A DNA stretch of 11,462 nucleotides from Rhodoferax sp. (GCA_018882485.1 VERU01000042.1:1-11462); one strand, 5' to 3'; counted from the stretch's first letter, positions 1 through 6,850 are shown. Translations and numbers: made by a program. The notes: generated by a model not told the origin, from the letters alone.

Positions 1-608
1 GTCAGCACGCTGATGTAGGGCAGGCCCTTCTTGGCCAGCCGGGTCAGCGCGGCGTTGGTCTTGGCCATCTGCATCAGGCTCAGCAGTCCTTCCTGCATAC
101 GGGCGCCGCCCGTGGCGGTGAAGCAGATGAAGGGCACCTTCTGCTCGAGGGCGGACTCGACACCGCGCACGAAGCGTTCGCCCACCACCGATCCCATGCT
201 GCCGCCCATGAACTCGAACTCGAAGCAGGCCGCGACCACGCCGATGCCGTGCACCGAGCCGCCCATGACCACCAGGGCGTCGGTCTCGCCGGTGTTCTCC
301 AGGGCTTCCTTCAGGCGTTCGGGGTACTTGCGGCTGTCCTTGAACTTGAGGGGGTCCACCGGAAGCACTTCCTGCCCGATCTCGTAGCGGCCCTCGTTGT
401 CCAGAAACACGTTGAGCCGGGCCCTTGCGCCAATGCGGTGGTGGTGGCTGCAGTTGGGGCAGACGTTCTGGTTCTGTTCCAGATCGGTCTTGTACAGCAC
501 GGTCTCACAGCTCGGGCATTTGATCCACAGGCCCTCGGGCACCGAGCGCCGATCCGCAGGGTCGGTGCGCTGGATCTTGGGGGGCAGCAGTTTTTCGAGC
601 CAGCTCAT
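1..608 (-). CDS. accD: Acetyl-CoA carboxylase carboxyltransferase beta subunit (partial, C-terminus off the left edge)
   Basis: AccD pairs with AccA to form the carboxyltransferase that moves CO2 from carboxybiotin to acetyl-CoA, the first committed step of fatty acid synthesis, in the cytoplasm. The 202 visible residues start [12 protein letters not shown]. They carry the N-terminal zinc ribbon with Cys31, Cys34 (CPSC) and Cys50, Cys53 (CPNC), as expected for bacterial AccD. The crotonase-like core follows, with [10 protein letters not shown] at 135-144 and GGARMQEG at 167-174, the acyl-CoA/oxyanion region. The family is usually near 290 residues, so roughly the last 90 are outside the window. 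The ATG at 608 is supported by GGAG eight bases upstream (617-620). The hydrolase stop lies 70 bp upstream. In related bacteria accD normally follows trpA, whereas here a transporter cassette intervenes. I see no convincing promoter of its own in the 70-bp gap. Confidence 0.97.
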   Translation of the reverse strand, partial: MSWLEKLLPPKIQRTDPADRRSVPEGLWIKCPSCETVLYKTDLEQNQNVCPNCSHHHRIGARARLNVFLDNEGRYEIGQEVLPVDPLKFKDSRKYPERLKEALENTGETDALVVMGGSVHGIGVVAACFEFEFMGGSMGSVVGERFVRGVESALEQKVPFICFTATGGARMQEGLLSLMQMAKTNAALTRLAKKGLPYISVL

Positions 609-660
609 GGGGTCATCTCCGGGCTATGACGGGTTGGAGGGCGATTATGCGGGATGTGTG

Positions 661-680
661 GAGCCTCCCCGGCGGGGCTC
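661..680 (-). other. GC-rich imperfect stem-loop at the hydrolase stop codon
   Basis: Read on the minus strand, GAGCC and GGCTC form the outer five base pairs, and two further C-G pairs can form inside with one bulged A. The structure starts inside the TGA stop of the hydrolase gene. No T-run follows (CCACACATCC), so it is not a canonical intrinsic terminator. It could slow or partly stop transcription between the cassette and accD, or protect the 3' end of the transporter mRNA. Short GC-rich hairpins are common by chance in such DNA, so the call is tentative. Confidence 0.3.
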
Positions 681-1659
681 ACCGCTGCGCCTGAGCCGCG
701 TCCAGAAACTGGCGGATCGGCTGGATCTGGTCCGGCACGTTCAGCGCGGGGGCATGGCCCACGCCGGGCACGTCCAGCACCTGCAGCTGTCCACGGGCTC
801 CAGGACCGCGGGTGCGCATGGCGGCGAGGGTGTCGGCCCGCACGAGGTCGGACTCGACGCCATGCAGGCACAGCACCGGCAGATCCAGCGCGTCGTAATG
901 GTCCCACAGGCGGTAGTCATCCGGGTGCACGATGAACTGCCGCACCATGGCCGGATCGTAGTGCGGGGTGACGCGGCCGTCGGGCAGTCGCCGGGTCGAG
1001 GTTTCGGCCAGTTTGCGCCATTCGTCGTCGCTCATCCAGCCAAAGGGCTGGTAAACCTGCCGGAAAAAGGCCTCCAGGGCGGTCACGCTGTCAAACGCGG
1101 GGGGCGAACCCGCATAGGTGCGGATGCGTTCGATGGCGGTGGCGGCCAACTCCGGTGCATTGTCATTGAGAACCAGGCTCTGGATGCGTGCGCGAAGGGC
1201 AGGCTCGTACAGGCCCGACGCGGCCGCGGTACCGATGGCTCCGCCCATCGAGGTGCCCAGCCAGTGCACCTGCTGCGCCCCCAGGTGATCCAGCAGCTCA
1301 CGGGCCTGGCGGGCGTAAAAGCGCAGGCAGTAATCATGGTCGGGATCGCGGCTCCATTGACTCAGGCCCCGTCCCAGGGTGTCGGGGCAAATGACGCGGT
1401 AGCGGTCCGACAGGGCGGCGGCCAGTGCGTCCATGTCACGTCCGGTGCGGGCCAGCCCGTGCCAGGCGATGACCAGCGGGGCATCGGGGGCGCCCCAGTC
1501 CATGTAGTGCAGTTCGTACCCGCTACACACGGCGTAGCAGGAGCGGGGCGGGGCGGGCGCCGGGCGTCCGGTCAGGTGGGATACGGCGGCGGCGGCGGAT
1601 GCGGTCGATGTCTCGGGTGGGTGCGGCGGGATCGCCGCACCGGCGGGTTGGGCAGACAT
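679..1659 (-). CDS. Alpha/beta hydrolase, last gene of the transporter operon
   Basis: A 326-residue cytoplasmic alpha/beta-hydrolase fold enzyme. The first ~40 residues are a low-complexity Ala/Pro linker with no convincing signal peptide. The fold then begins at GYELHYMDWG. HGLARTG (67-73) is the usual oxyanion-loop region, the nucleophile elbow GTSMG places Ser137, LHGVESD offers Asp271 as the acid, and GVGHAP supplies His302, so the triad looks complete. It resembles the lactonase/esterase/MhpC-type branch, but I cannot name a substrate; ester, lactone or C-C bond cleavage are all possible. The ATG at 1659 is preferred over the in-frame ATG at 1821, which lies deep inside livM, because an AGGGAG site sits nine bases upstream and the gene then begins four bases after the livM stop. 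This tight linkage suggests co-transcription with the transporter and action on the imported compound or a derivative. Confidence 0.88.
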   Translation of the reverse strand: MSAQPAGAAIPPHPPETSTASAAAAVSHLTGRPAPAPPRSCYAVCSGYELHYMDWGAPDAPLVIAWHGLARTGRDMDALAAALSDRYRVICPDTLGRGLSQWSRDPDHDYCLRFYARQARELLDHLGAQQVHWLGTSMGGAIGTAAASGLYEPALRARIQSLVLNDNAPELAATAIERIRTYAGSPPAFDSVTALEAFFRQVYQPFGWMSDDEWRKLAETSTRRLPDGRVTPHYDPAMVRQFIVHPDDYRLWDHYDALDLPVLCLHGVESDLVRADTLAAMRTRGPGARGQLQVLDVPGVGHAPALNVPDQIQPIRQFLDAAQAQR

Positions 1660-1663
1660 GGTC

Positions 1664-2740
1664 TCAGGCTCCCTGGCGGTCCATGCGGCGGCTGCGCAGC
1701 CGGCCGACGATCCCGGTGGGGAAGTGATAGACCGACAAGACGAACAGCAGGCCCAGCCACAGCAGCCACCGGTCGGGTGAGAGCAGGGCGGCGAGCCAGG
1801 GCAGGTTGGTGGCCGCCTCACTGCCCAGTCGCAGCAGATCCTGCAGGTAGCTTTGCGCGACGAGGAACAGCGCGGAACCCACGATCGCGCCGTACAGCGT
1901 GCCCATGCCCCCGATCACGACGATGAGCAGCACATCCATCATGATCTCGAATGACAGCGACGTGTCCGGCCCGTTGTAGCGCAGCCAGATCGCCAGCATG
2001 CAGCCCGACAAGGTCGCGAACAGTGCCGACAGGATGCTGGACGTGGTGCGGTACACCACCACCCGGTATCCGATGGCTTCGGCGCGGAATTCGTTTTCGC
2101 GGATGGCCTGCAGCACGCGCCCGAACGGCGAATTCACGATGCGCAGCATGGCCAGGAACAGCAGCACGCAGGCCAGCAGCAAACCGTAGTAGCACAGCAA
2201 TCGGCCGTCGAGCGAGACCCCCAGTAGCGGGGAGTCGCTGAATTCGTAGGCGGGCGTCAGCACCGCGGGCACCTTGAAGGTCAGTCCGTCCTCACCGCCG
2301 GTGTACGCGTGAAGCTGTGAGGCCAGCGTGAGGAAGGCACTGGCCACGGCCAGCGTGATCATTGCAAAGAAGATGGCGCGTACCCGCAGGGAAAACAGAC
2401 CGATGGCCAGTGCGAGCACAAACGACAGAACCAGCGCCGACGCGGTTCCGACGCCCAGCGCTCCCCAGGTGGGGCCGAGGTGCGTGCTCGCGATGGCCAC
2501 CCCGTAGGCCCCGATCCCGAAGAACAGGGTGTGTGCGAAGCTGACGATGCCGGTGTAGCCCAGCAGCAGATCGAAGCTGGCCGCCAGAACGACGAAAACA
2601 AGCACCTTTGCTGCCACATTGAGCGCCTTCACCCCGGGGAAAATGAACGGCGTCAGCAACAGTGCCATCACCAGCACCAGCAGCAGGGCCGCGAGCCACC
2701 GGCTGCGCGGCAGGTCATTGGACAGCAATCGAAGCATCAT
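1664..2740 (-). CDS. livM: LIV-family (HAAT) ABC transporter permease, LivM type
   Basis: Inner-membrane permease of 358 residues, partner of LivH in a branched-chain amino acid-type importer. Hydrophobic segments fill most of the protein, starting with residues 15-35. The LivM hallmark is the stretch DLLLGYTGIVSFAHTLFFGI beginning at residue 57, followed by GAYGVA. TGGEDGL at 147-153 is another family motif. The cytoplasmic coupling loop that contacts the ATPases is at about 206-230 (FGRVLQAIRENEFRAEAIGY). Length is normal. Two adjacent ATGs (2740 and 2737) are possible starts, with no strong ribosome binding site at either; the livH stop is 12 bp upstream, which fits translational coupling. 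The C-terminus ends in a basic tail (RLRSRRMDRQGA). Substrate is unknown: this family moves branched-chain amino acids but also urea, amides and aromatic acids. Confidence 0.94.
   Translation of the reverse strand: MMLRLLSNDLPRSRWLAALLLVLVMALLLTPFIFPGVKALNVAAKVLVFVVLAASFDLLLGYTGIVSFAHTLFFGIGAYGVAIASTHLGPTWGALGVGTASALVLSFVLALAIGLFSLRVRAIFFAMITLAVASAFLTLASQLHAYTGGEDGLTFKVPAVLTPAYEFSDSPLLGVSLDGRLLCYYGLLLACVLLFLAMLRIVNSPFGRVLQAIRENEFRAEAIGYRVVVYRTTSSILSALFATLSGCMLAIWLRYNGPDTSLSFEIMMDVLLIVVIGGMGTLYGAIVGSALFLVAQSYLQDLLRLGSEAATNLPWLAALLSPDRWLLWLGLLFVLSVYHFPTGIVGRLRSRRMDRQGA
1669..1674 (-). promoter_or_regulatory. Ribosome binding site deciding the hydrolase start
   Basis: AGGGAG on the minus strand, nine bases before the ATG at 1659 and lying within the last codons of livM. 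It favours the short 326-residue form over an upstream start inside livM. Confidence 0.6.
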
Positions 2741-2752
2741 GGTGCGGGGTGG

Positions 2753-3736
2753 TCAGCGGTTGGTGACGGGATAGACGCCCTGCGGGCGCCACATCAGGAT
2801 GGCGACCATCAGTGCGATGTTGGAGAACAGCGCCACCTTGGGGGCCAGAAAGCCGGCGTAATTGGCCACCAGGCCGACCAGCATTGCGCCGATGAGCGCA
2901 CCGCCGGTCGATCCCAGGCCGCCGATGATGATGACGATGAAGATCAGCACGTTCACCTGCGCGCCCATTTGCGGAGTGACGGCCTGCTGGTACAGCCCCC
3001 ACATCACGCCACCCAACCCGGCCAGTGCGCTGCCCACCATGAACACGCCGACGAACAGTCGGCGGATCCGGTAGCCCAGAGCCTCGACCATCTCGCGATC
3101 CTGGACGCCAGCGCGGATCAGCAGTCCGACCTTGGTTCGTCCGAGCACCCAGGCGAGTGCGGCAAACACCACCAGGCCGACAGCCACTGCGATCAGCCGG
3201 TATCTTTCCACGGACGCATCGCCCAGCAACAGGGCTCCGCGCATGCCCTCGGGCAGCGGCAGTGGAAGCTGACTCGGCCCCCAGACCACTTTGATCAGTT
3301 CCTCGCCGATGATCATTCCACCCATCGTGATGAGTATCTGCTTGAGGTGCTGGCCGTATACCGGTCTCACGATGAGGCGCTCGAACACCAATCCCAGTGC
3401 ACCGGCCACCGCCATCGCCGCCAGCATGGCGGGCAGTACCGCCACCAGGTTGCGCCAAAGTTCGCCTGAGCTGGTCCAGTCGCCCATCATGCCCAGCACG
3501 GTGGCGGCGACAAAGGCGCCCACTGCGATGAACACGCCATGCCCGAAATTGAGCACATCCATCAGCCCGAACACCAGGGTCAGGCCCGAGGCGATGATGA
3601 AGATGATCATCCCCATGGCCAGTCCCGCGACGGTCAGTGTCAGCCAGGTGGACCCCGATCCGATGAGCGGCAGCATGAGCAGCGCCAGGGCGGGAACCAG
3701 CAGCGCCGGGCGGATGTCGAACGGGAGGTTGTTCAT
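2753..3736 (-). CDS. livH: LIV-family (HAAT) ABC transporter permease, LivH type
   Basis: Second inner-membrane permease, 327 residues with multiple hydrophobic segments. The LivH signature ASGLTLVFGLMDVLNFGHG (49-67) is intact, and the coupling loop lies near 203-226 (GLLIRAGVQDREMVEALGYR). IIIGGLGSTGGALIGA (269-284) and the C-terminal MWRPQGVYP are family-typical. The start at 3736 gives an ATGA overlap with the livF stop, so translation is probably coupled. The reading frame stays open upstream as far as 4549, but that part is only the out-of-frame shadow of livF. It would form a heterodimeric channel with LivM, fed by the upstream binding protein and driven by LivG and LivF. Confidence 0.94.
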   Translation of the reverse strand: MNNLPFDIRPALLVPALALLMLPLIGSGSTWLTLTVAGLAMGMIIFIIASGLTLVFGLMDVLNFGHGVFIAVGAFVAATVLGMMGDWTSSGELWRNLVAVLPAMLAAMAVAGALGLVFERLIVRPVYGQHLKQILITMGGMIIGEELIKVVWGPSQLPLPLPEGMRGALLLGDASVERYRLIAVAVGLVVFAALAWVLGRTKVGLLIRAGVQDREMVEALGYRIRRLFVGVFMVGSALAGLGGVMWGLYQQAVTPQMGAQVNVLIFIVIIIGGLGSTGGALIGAMLVGLVANYAGFLAPKVALFSNIALMVAILMWRPQGVYPVTNR

Positions 3737-4515
3737 AGCGAGAGTCCCAGCAGGGATTGCTGCAGCGCCCGGTCCGCGGCCAGTGCCTGCATGGTGCCGG
3801 TGTACACCACACGGCCGTCGTCCATCACGGCCACGTGGTCGCCCAGGCGCTGCGCGAAGGCCAGGTTCTGCTCGACCAGCAAAATGGTGGTACCGGTCTG
3901 CTTGAGCTGGGCAAAGGCGCTGATCATGTTGTCGATGATGGCGGGCGCAAGTCCCTTGCTGGGTTCGTCGACGATCAGCAGGTCGCGTGGCTCCACGATC
4001 GCGCGGGCCACGGCCAGCATTTGCTTCTGGCCGCCCGAGAGCTTGCCTGCCGGGTGGTTCCAAAATTTTTCGACCGCCGGAAAGAGACTGAAGATCCATC
4101 TCAGCCTCGCCGCATCGATCTGCGCCAGGGTTCGGGCGCTGCGTGCGGCCAGCAGCATGTTTTCCTTCACGCTCAGGTCGGCAAAGATCCCCATGTTTTC
4201 CGGTACGTAGGCGATCGATCGCGCCGCGATGCCGGGTGTGTCGAGCCGGGTGATTTCCTGTCCGCTCAGCGTGATGCGGCCCTGCGAGGCTCTCCAAAGG
4301 CCCATGATGGTGCGCAGCGTGGTGGTCTTGCCCGCTCCGTTGCGCCCCAGCAGCATGGTGAGTTGACCGCGCGCAACGCTCAGGTCGACACCGTGCAGGA
4401 TGTGGTAGGCCCCGATGTGGGTGTGCACGCCGCATAGTTGCAGCAGTGGCGCGGCGGCATCGGCCTGGGATGGGCCGGCAGCGCTGTCGGGGTGGGGACG
4501 GCCGGAAGGGTTCAT
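3733..4515 (-). CDS. livF: LIV-family ABC transporter ATP-binding protein, LivF type
   Basis: Cytoplasmic ATPase of 260 residues. Walker A GRNGAGKT is at 57-64, the Q-loop region around YVPEN at 103-107, the signature LSGGQ at 159-163, and Walker B LLIVDEP at 179-185 with catalytic Glu184. The switch position reads VEQN (Gln216) where many ABC ATPases have His; to my knowledge that is usual in LivF, so the two ATPases of this importer are probably functionally unequal. Compared with typical LivF (about 235 residues) there is an extra ~22-residue Pro/Ala-rich N-terminus, so translation might start later, but the ATG at 4515 gives a neat ATGA overlap with the livG stop and no later ATG precedes the domain. 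It ends in an ATGA overlap with livH. Confidence 0.95.
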   Translation of the reverse strand: MNPSGRPHPDSAAGPSQADAAAPLLQLCGVHTHIGAYHILHGVDLSVARGQLTMLLGRNGAGKTTTLRTIMGLWRASQGRITLSGQEITRLDTPGIAARSIAYVPENMGIFADLSVKENMLLAARSARTLAQIDAARLRWIFSLFPAVEKFWNHPAGKLSGGQKQMLAVARAIVEPRDLLIVDEPSKGLAPAIIDNMISAFAQLKQTGTTILLVEQNLAFAQRLGDHVAVMDDGRVVYTGTMQALAADRALQQSLLGLSL

Positions 4516-5291
4516 GGTTCAATGCCCTGCCCGGGTACCGGGCTGACACCCAGGTAGGCCTGCTGCACCACGGGCGAGGCGATCACGCCGGCTGGTTCTC
4601 CGTCGGCCACCAGCTGGCCGTTGTGCAGCACGATGATGCGATCGGCCAGCTCGCGCACCACGTCCATTTTGTGCTCCACCAGAAGGATGGTTTTGCTGCG
4701 GTCCTCCTTCAGCGCGCGGATCAGGTCCAGAATCACGGGCGCTTCGTCGTGGCTCATGCCGGCGGTGGGCTCGTCGAACAGGTACACCTGCGGCTGCAAC
4801 GCCATCAGCAGTGCCACCTCCAGCTTGCGCTGGTCACTGTGCGGCAGGCTGGCAACCGATTTCCGGGCAAGCGAGCGCATGGCCACGCGGTCCAGCAGTT
4901 CATCGGCCCGGTGCGTCAGCGCAGAGTGATCGCTCCAGATGCTCCACAGGTTCAACCCGCGCAGATGGGCCCCGTCCAGCGTGGCTTGTACCGCCAGCCG
5001 CACATTTTCCTGAACGCTCAGGTTGGGAAACAGGTTGGTCAGCTGGAAAGCCCGCCCCAACCCGGAGCGGGTTCGGGCAGAAGGGCTGTGCCCGCTCAGG
5101 TCCTGCCCGTTCAGCAGCACCTGTCCCTCACTGGCCTTGAGCTGGCCCGATATCAGATTGAAATAGGTTGTTTTGCCGGCGCCGTTGGGACCAACGATGG
5201 CGGTCAGCGTGCCTGGCTCGAAGCGACAGCTGACCCGGTTGACGGCCACATGGCCGCCAAATCGGATGGTCAGATTGCGGGTTTCCAGCAT
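4512..5291 (-). CDS. livG: LIV-family ABC transporter ATP-binding protein, LivG type
   Basis: Cytoplasmic ATPase of 259 residues. Walker A GPNGAGKT is at 34-41, the Q-loop at RAFQ (Gln83), Walker B YLFDEP at 170-175 with Glu174, and switch His207 in VEHKMD. The signature is unusual: residues 149-154 read LPHSDQ, where LivG proteins normally have something like LAYGDQ or LSHGDQ, so both the Ser/Ala and the conserved Gly are changed. The ATG at 5291 starts exactly where the family begins (MLETRNLTIRFGG). The frame is open further upstream to 5501, but that extension is Arg/Cys-rich, overlaps the binding-protein gene and looks non-coding. No clear ribosome binding site precedes 5291. It is separated from the upstream gene by 160 bp holding two stem-loops and overlaps livF by ATGA. 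Confidence 0.94.
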   Translation of the reverse strand: MLETRNLTIRFGGHVAVNRVSCRFEPGTLTAIVGPNGAGKTTYFNLISGQLKASEGQVLLNGQDLSGHSPSARTRSGLGRAFQLTNLFPNLSVQENVRLAVQATLDGAHLRGLNLWSIWSDHSALTHRADELLDRVAMRSLARKSVASLPHSDQRKLEVALLMALQPQVYLFDEPTAGMSHDEAPVILDLIRALKEDRSKTILLVEHKMDVVRELADRIIVLHNGQLVADGEPAGVIASPVVQQAYLGVSPVPGQGIEP

Positions 5292-5364
5292 GGGTTCAAG
5301 GGGGGCTTGCGTCGGAGCTTTGCGGACAGGCAGCGATAGCGGGTCGGACCTCGACCGGCTGCAG

Positions 5365-5391
5365 TGGGCGCAGCAGGATTCGCTGCGCCCA
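5365..5391 (-). other. Perfect 10-bp stem-loop between the binding-protein gene and livG
   Basis: TGGGCGCAGC (5365-5374) and GCTGCGCCCA (5382-5391) are exact inverted complements around a 7-base loop. No T-run follows on the minus strand (CTGCAGCCGG), so full intrinsic termination is unlikely. A hairpin in this place commonly acts as a 3' block to exonucleases or a partial terminator, allowing more binding protein than membrane components to be made. That role is inferred from position; the inverted repeat itself is directly visible. Confidence 0.6.
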
Positions 5392-5427
5392 TCGCACGAC
5401 CTGGTGCAATGCGTGCGGGTGGACAGG

Positions 5428-5445
5428 GCGGGCCGTCGGGCCCGC
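5428..5445 (-). other. Perfect 7-bp GC stem-loop just after the binding-protein stop codon
   Basis: GCGGGCC (5428-5434) and GGCCCGC (5439-5445) pair exactly around a 4-base loop, six bases beyond the TGA of the solute-binding protein gene. All seven pairs are G-C. It lacks a following T-run. Together with the larger hairpin at 5365-5391 it makes a double structure in the 160-bp spacer before livG. Confidence 0.5.
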
Positions 5446-5451
5446 AGTTGG

Positions 5452-6666
5452 TCAGCGCTTGTTGCGTATGGGCACGTCCATCTCCTGGGGCTTGATCTCA
5501 CGGACGAGATCGGGGACGCCCCAGGCGAATGCCGGGTCCACCTTGATCTTGAAGTGGTACATGCTTTGCATGGCTTGGTGGTCTTCCTTGCGGAAGGTCA
5601 TTCTGCCTTTCGGGGTGTCAAAGCCCATGCCCTCCATGGCGGTGATCAGGGTGTCGGCCTTGGTTTCGCCGCCCGTCTTCTTGAGTGCCGCCACCAGGGC
5701 CATCGCGGCGGTGAAGCCACCGGCCGTGAAGAAGTCCGGCGGGCTCTTGAACTGGCTGTAGTGCCGCGCCACCATGGCGTCGTTGACCGGGTTCTTGGGC
5801 ATGCCGAAGTAGTAGTAGGCGGCACCTTCCATACCCGGGAACTGCTTGTAGGCCGTCATTGCCGGCAGAATGTTGCCGCCCGTGGCAATTTCGATGCCGT
5901 GGCGCTTGAGGTCCATGTCGGCAATCTTGAACGGGTTGCCACCGGCCCAGATGATGAAGATGATCTTGCGCCCCGGCAGATCCTTGAGCTTGTCGATCAT
6001 GCGTTGGCCACCGGCCGTGAAGTCGGTGGTGGTGGGTGGCAGGTATTCCTCGTGCACCAGCTTGGACTTTTTGAGTGCTTCCCGGAAGGCTTTTACGCCG
6101 TCCCGACCAAAGGCATTGTCTTGCGCCATGGTGACGATACTCACGCCGGCCTTGTCCACGGCCACGGCGTTGGCGATCGCGTCTTGCGAGCTGTTGCGAC
6201 CAGTACGGAAAATGTAACGGTTCCATTTCTCCCCCGTGATGGAGTCGGCCACGGCGGGTTCAACCAGCAGGATTTTTTTGTACTCCTCGGCGACCGGCAA
6301 CATCGCCAAGGCCACCGGCGAGGCGGTGGGGCCCACAGCCAGGTCCACCTTGTCGTCACCGTAGGCCGAGGCCAGCAGCGACTTGCCCAGGTCGGGTTTG
6401 CCCTGATCGTCTTTTTCGATCACGCTGATTTTGCGGTTTGCCACCATCATGGTGCCGCCGGTGGCGTAGTCCAGACCCATCATCAGTCCGACCTGGGTCT
6501 GCTTGCCGTAGGCCTCCAGCGGGCCCGTCTTGCTGTAGATGTGCGCGATCTTGATCTCTTTGCCACTTTGAGCCAGCGCGCTCTGGGAGCCGACTGCGCA
6601 GGCCAGGCTGCCCATTGCGAGAACCAGCGTGCGGCGGGACAGGGAGAGAAAAACGGTGGGCGGCAT
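5452..6666 (-). CDS. Periplasmic solute-binding protein of the LIV/HAAT family (LivJ/LivK-like)
   Basis: Binding protein of 404 residues that captures the solute in the periplasm and delivers it to LivH/LivM. A signal peptide is evident: SLSRRTLVL (8-16), a hydrophobic stretch to about residue 27, and SALA before a likely cleavage between Ala32 and Gln33. The SRRTL motif resembles a twin-arginine signal, although Sec export is equally plausible; there is no proper lipobox. The mature part is a type I periplasmic-binding fold: IKIAHIYSKTGPLEAYG at the start, VDLAVGPTASPVALAMLPVA, then TGRNSSQDAIANAVA and QDNAFGRDG. It ends in a basic tail, PIRNKR. Length is near normal. AGGAGA sits four bases before the ATG at 6666, and a -24/-12 promoter lies about 50 bp upstream. 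It is the first gene of the transporter operon. Ligand cannot be named; amino acid, amide or aromatic acid are all possible. Confidence 0.93.
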   Translation of the reverse strand: MPPTVFLSLSRRTLVLAMGSLACAVGSQSALAQSGKEIKIAHIYSKTGPLEAYGKQTQVGLMMGLDYATGGTMMVANRKISVIEKDDQGKPDLGKSLLASAYGDDKVDLAVGPTASPVALAMLPVAEEYKKILLVEPAVADSITGEKWNRYIFRTGRNSSQDAIANAVAVDKAGVSIVTMAQDNAFGRDGVKAFREALKKSKLVHEEYLPPTTTDFTAGGQRMIDKLKDLPGRKIIFIIWAGGNPFKIADMDLKRHGIEIATGGNILPAMTAYKQFPGMEGAAYYYFGMPKNPVNDAMVARHYSQFKSPPDFFTAGGFTAAMALVAALKKTGGETKADTLITAMEGMGFDTPKGRMTFRKEDHQAMQSMYHFKIKVDPAFAWGVPDLVREIKPQEMDVPIRNKR

Positions 6667-6670
6667 GGAG

Positions 6671-6676
6671 TCTCCT
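6671..6676 (-). promoter_or_regulatory. Strong ribosome binding site of the solute-binding protein gene
   Basis: AGGAGA on the minus strand, four bases before the ATG at 6666. It is the best Shine-Dalgarno match in the window and fits high expression of a periplasmic binding protein. Confidence 0.75.
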
Positions 6677-6715
6677 GATGGGGGGTGGGGGTTTCAGCGT
6701 CTTGCAGCGATCTAC

Positions 6716-6732
6716 AGCAGGATCAATGCCAA
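6716..6732 (-). promoter_or_regulatory. Sigma-54 (-24/-12) promoter of the transporter operon
   Basis: On the minus strand this reads TTGGCATTGATCCTGCT. The invariant GG (6730-6729) and GC (6718-6717) are separated by exactly ten bases, as sigma-54 requires, and 9 of the 12 defined positions of TGGCACG-N4-TTGCW match. The start of transcription would fall near 6705, giving a leader of about 38 bases with the AGGAGA site well placed. The adjacent upstream gene encodes a sigma-54 activator, which strongly supports the call. I found no equally good sigma-70 promoter in the gap. Confidence 0.75.
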
Positions 6733-6850
6733 CGCTCCTTGGGTCCTTTGGGGGCAAAAGGCGTCGTTTACGCAGCGTCAGTCCCTGTCAATTGTTTATA
6801 TTTCAGACGATAAATGGATTAAAAGCAGACACCGTACAAAAAATGGTCAT
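6733..6850 (-). promoter_or_regulatory. AT-richer upstream region, probable activator-binding (UAS) zone
   Basis: The part between the activator stop and the -24 element, especially 6785-6850, is clearly richer in A/T than the rest of the window. Visible structures on the minus strand are two GTCTG copies starting at 6830 and 6808, 22 bp or about two helical turns apart; TTTAT...ATAAA arms around 6797-6816; and GCGT...ACGC arms around 6761-6773. Sigma-54 activators normally bind 80-200 bp upstream of the promoter with DNA bending between, so this zone is the natural place, but I could not define a specific operator. Confidence 0.4.

Noticed and set aside
644..649. CATAAT as a -10 box for accD
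   Set aside because: No -35 match at the right distance (CCGGGG at 17 bp) and no extended -10; too weak to call a promoter.
397..1926. Long plus-strand open frame (509 codons)
   Set aside because: It lies antisense to accD and the hydrolase, has low-complexity Gly/Arg-rich sequence and no family motif; it is a by-product of GC-rich codon bias.
2480..3469. Plus-strand frame rich in His, Gln and Asp
   Set aside because: Antisense image of livM/livH hydrophobic codons; no domain or ribosome binding site.
5292..5501. N-terminal extension of LivG
   Set aside because: It would overlap the binding-protein gene and run through the stem-loop region, with Cys/Arg/Ser-rich sequence unlike the family; the ATG at 5291 aligns with the normal LivG start.
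5173..6678. Long plus-strand open frame (501 codons) opposite the binding-protein gene
   Set aside because: His/Val/Gly-rich translation without recognisable domains, fully antisense to a clear solute-binding protein.
6766..6794. TTGACA on the minus strand as a sigma-70 -35 element before the binding-protein gene
   Set aside because: No acceptable -10 at 16-18 bp; the best match (TAAACG) is at 15 bp and poor, while the -24/-12 match is better and has a cognate activator.
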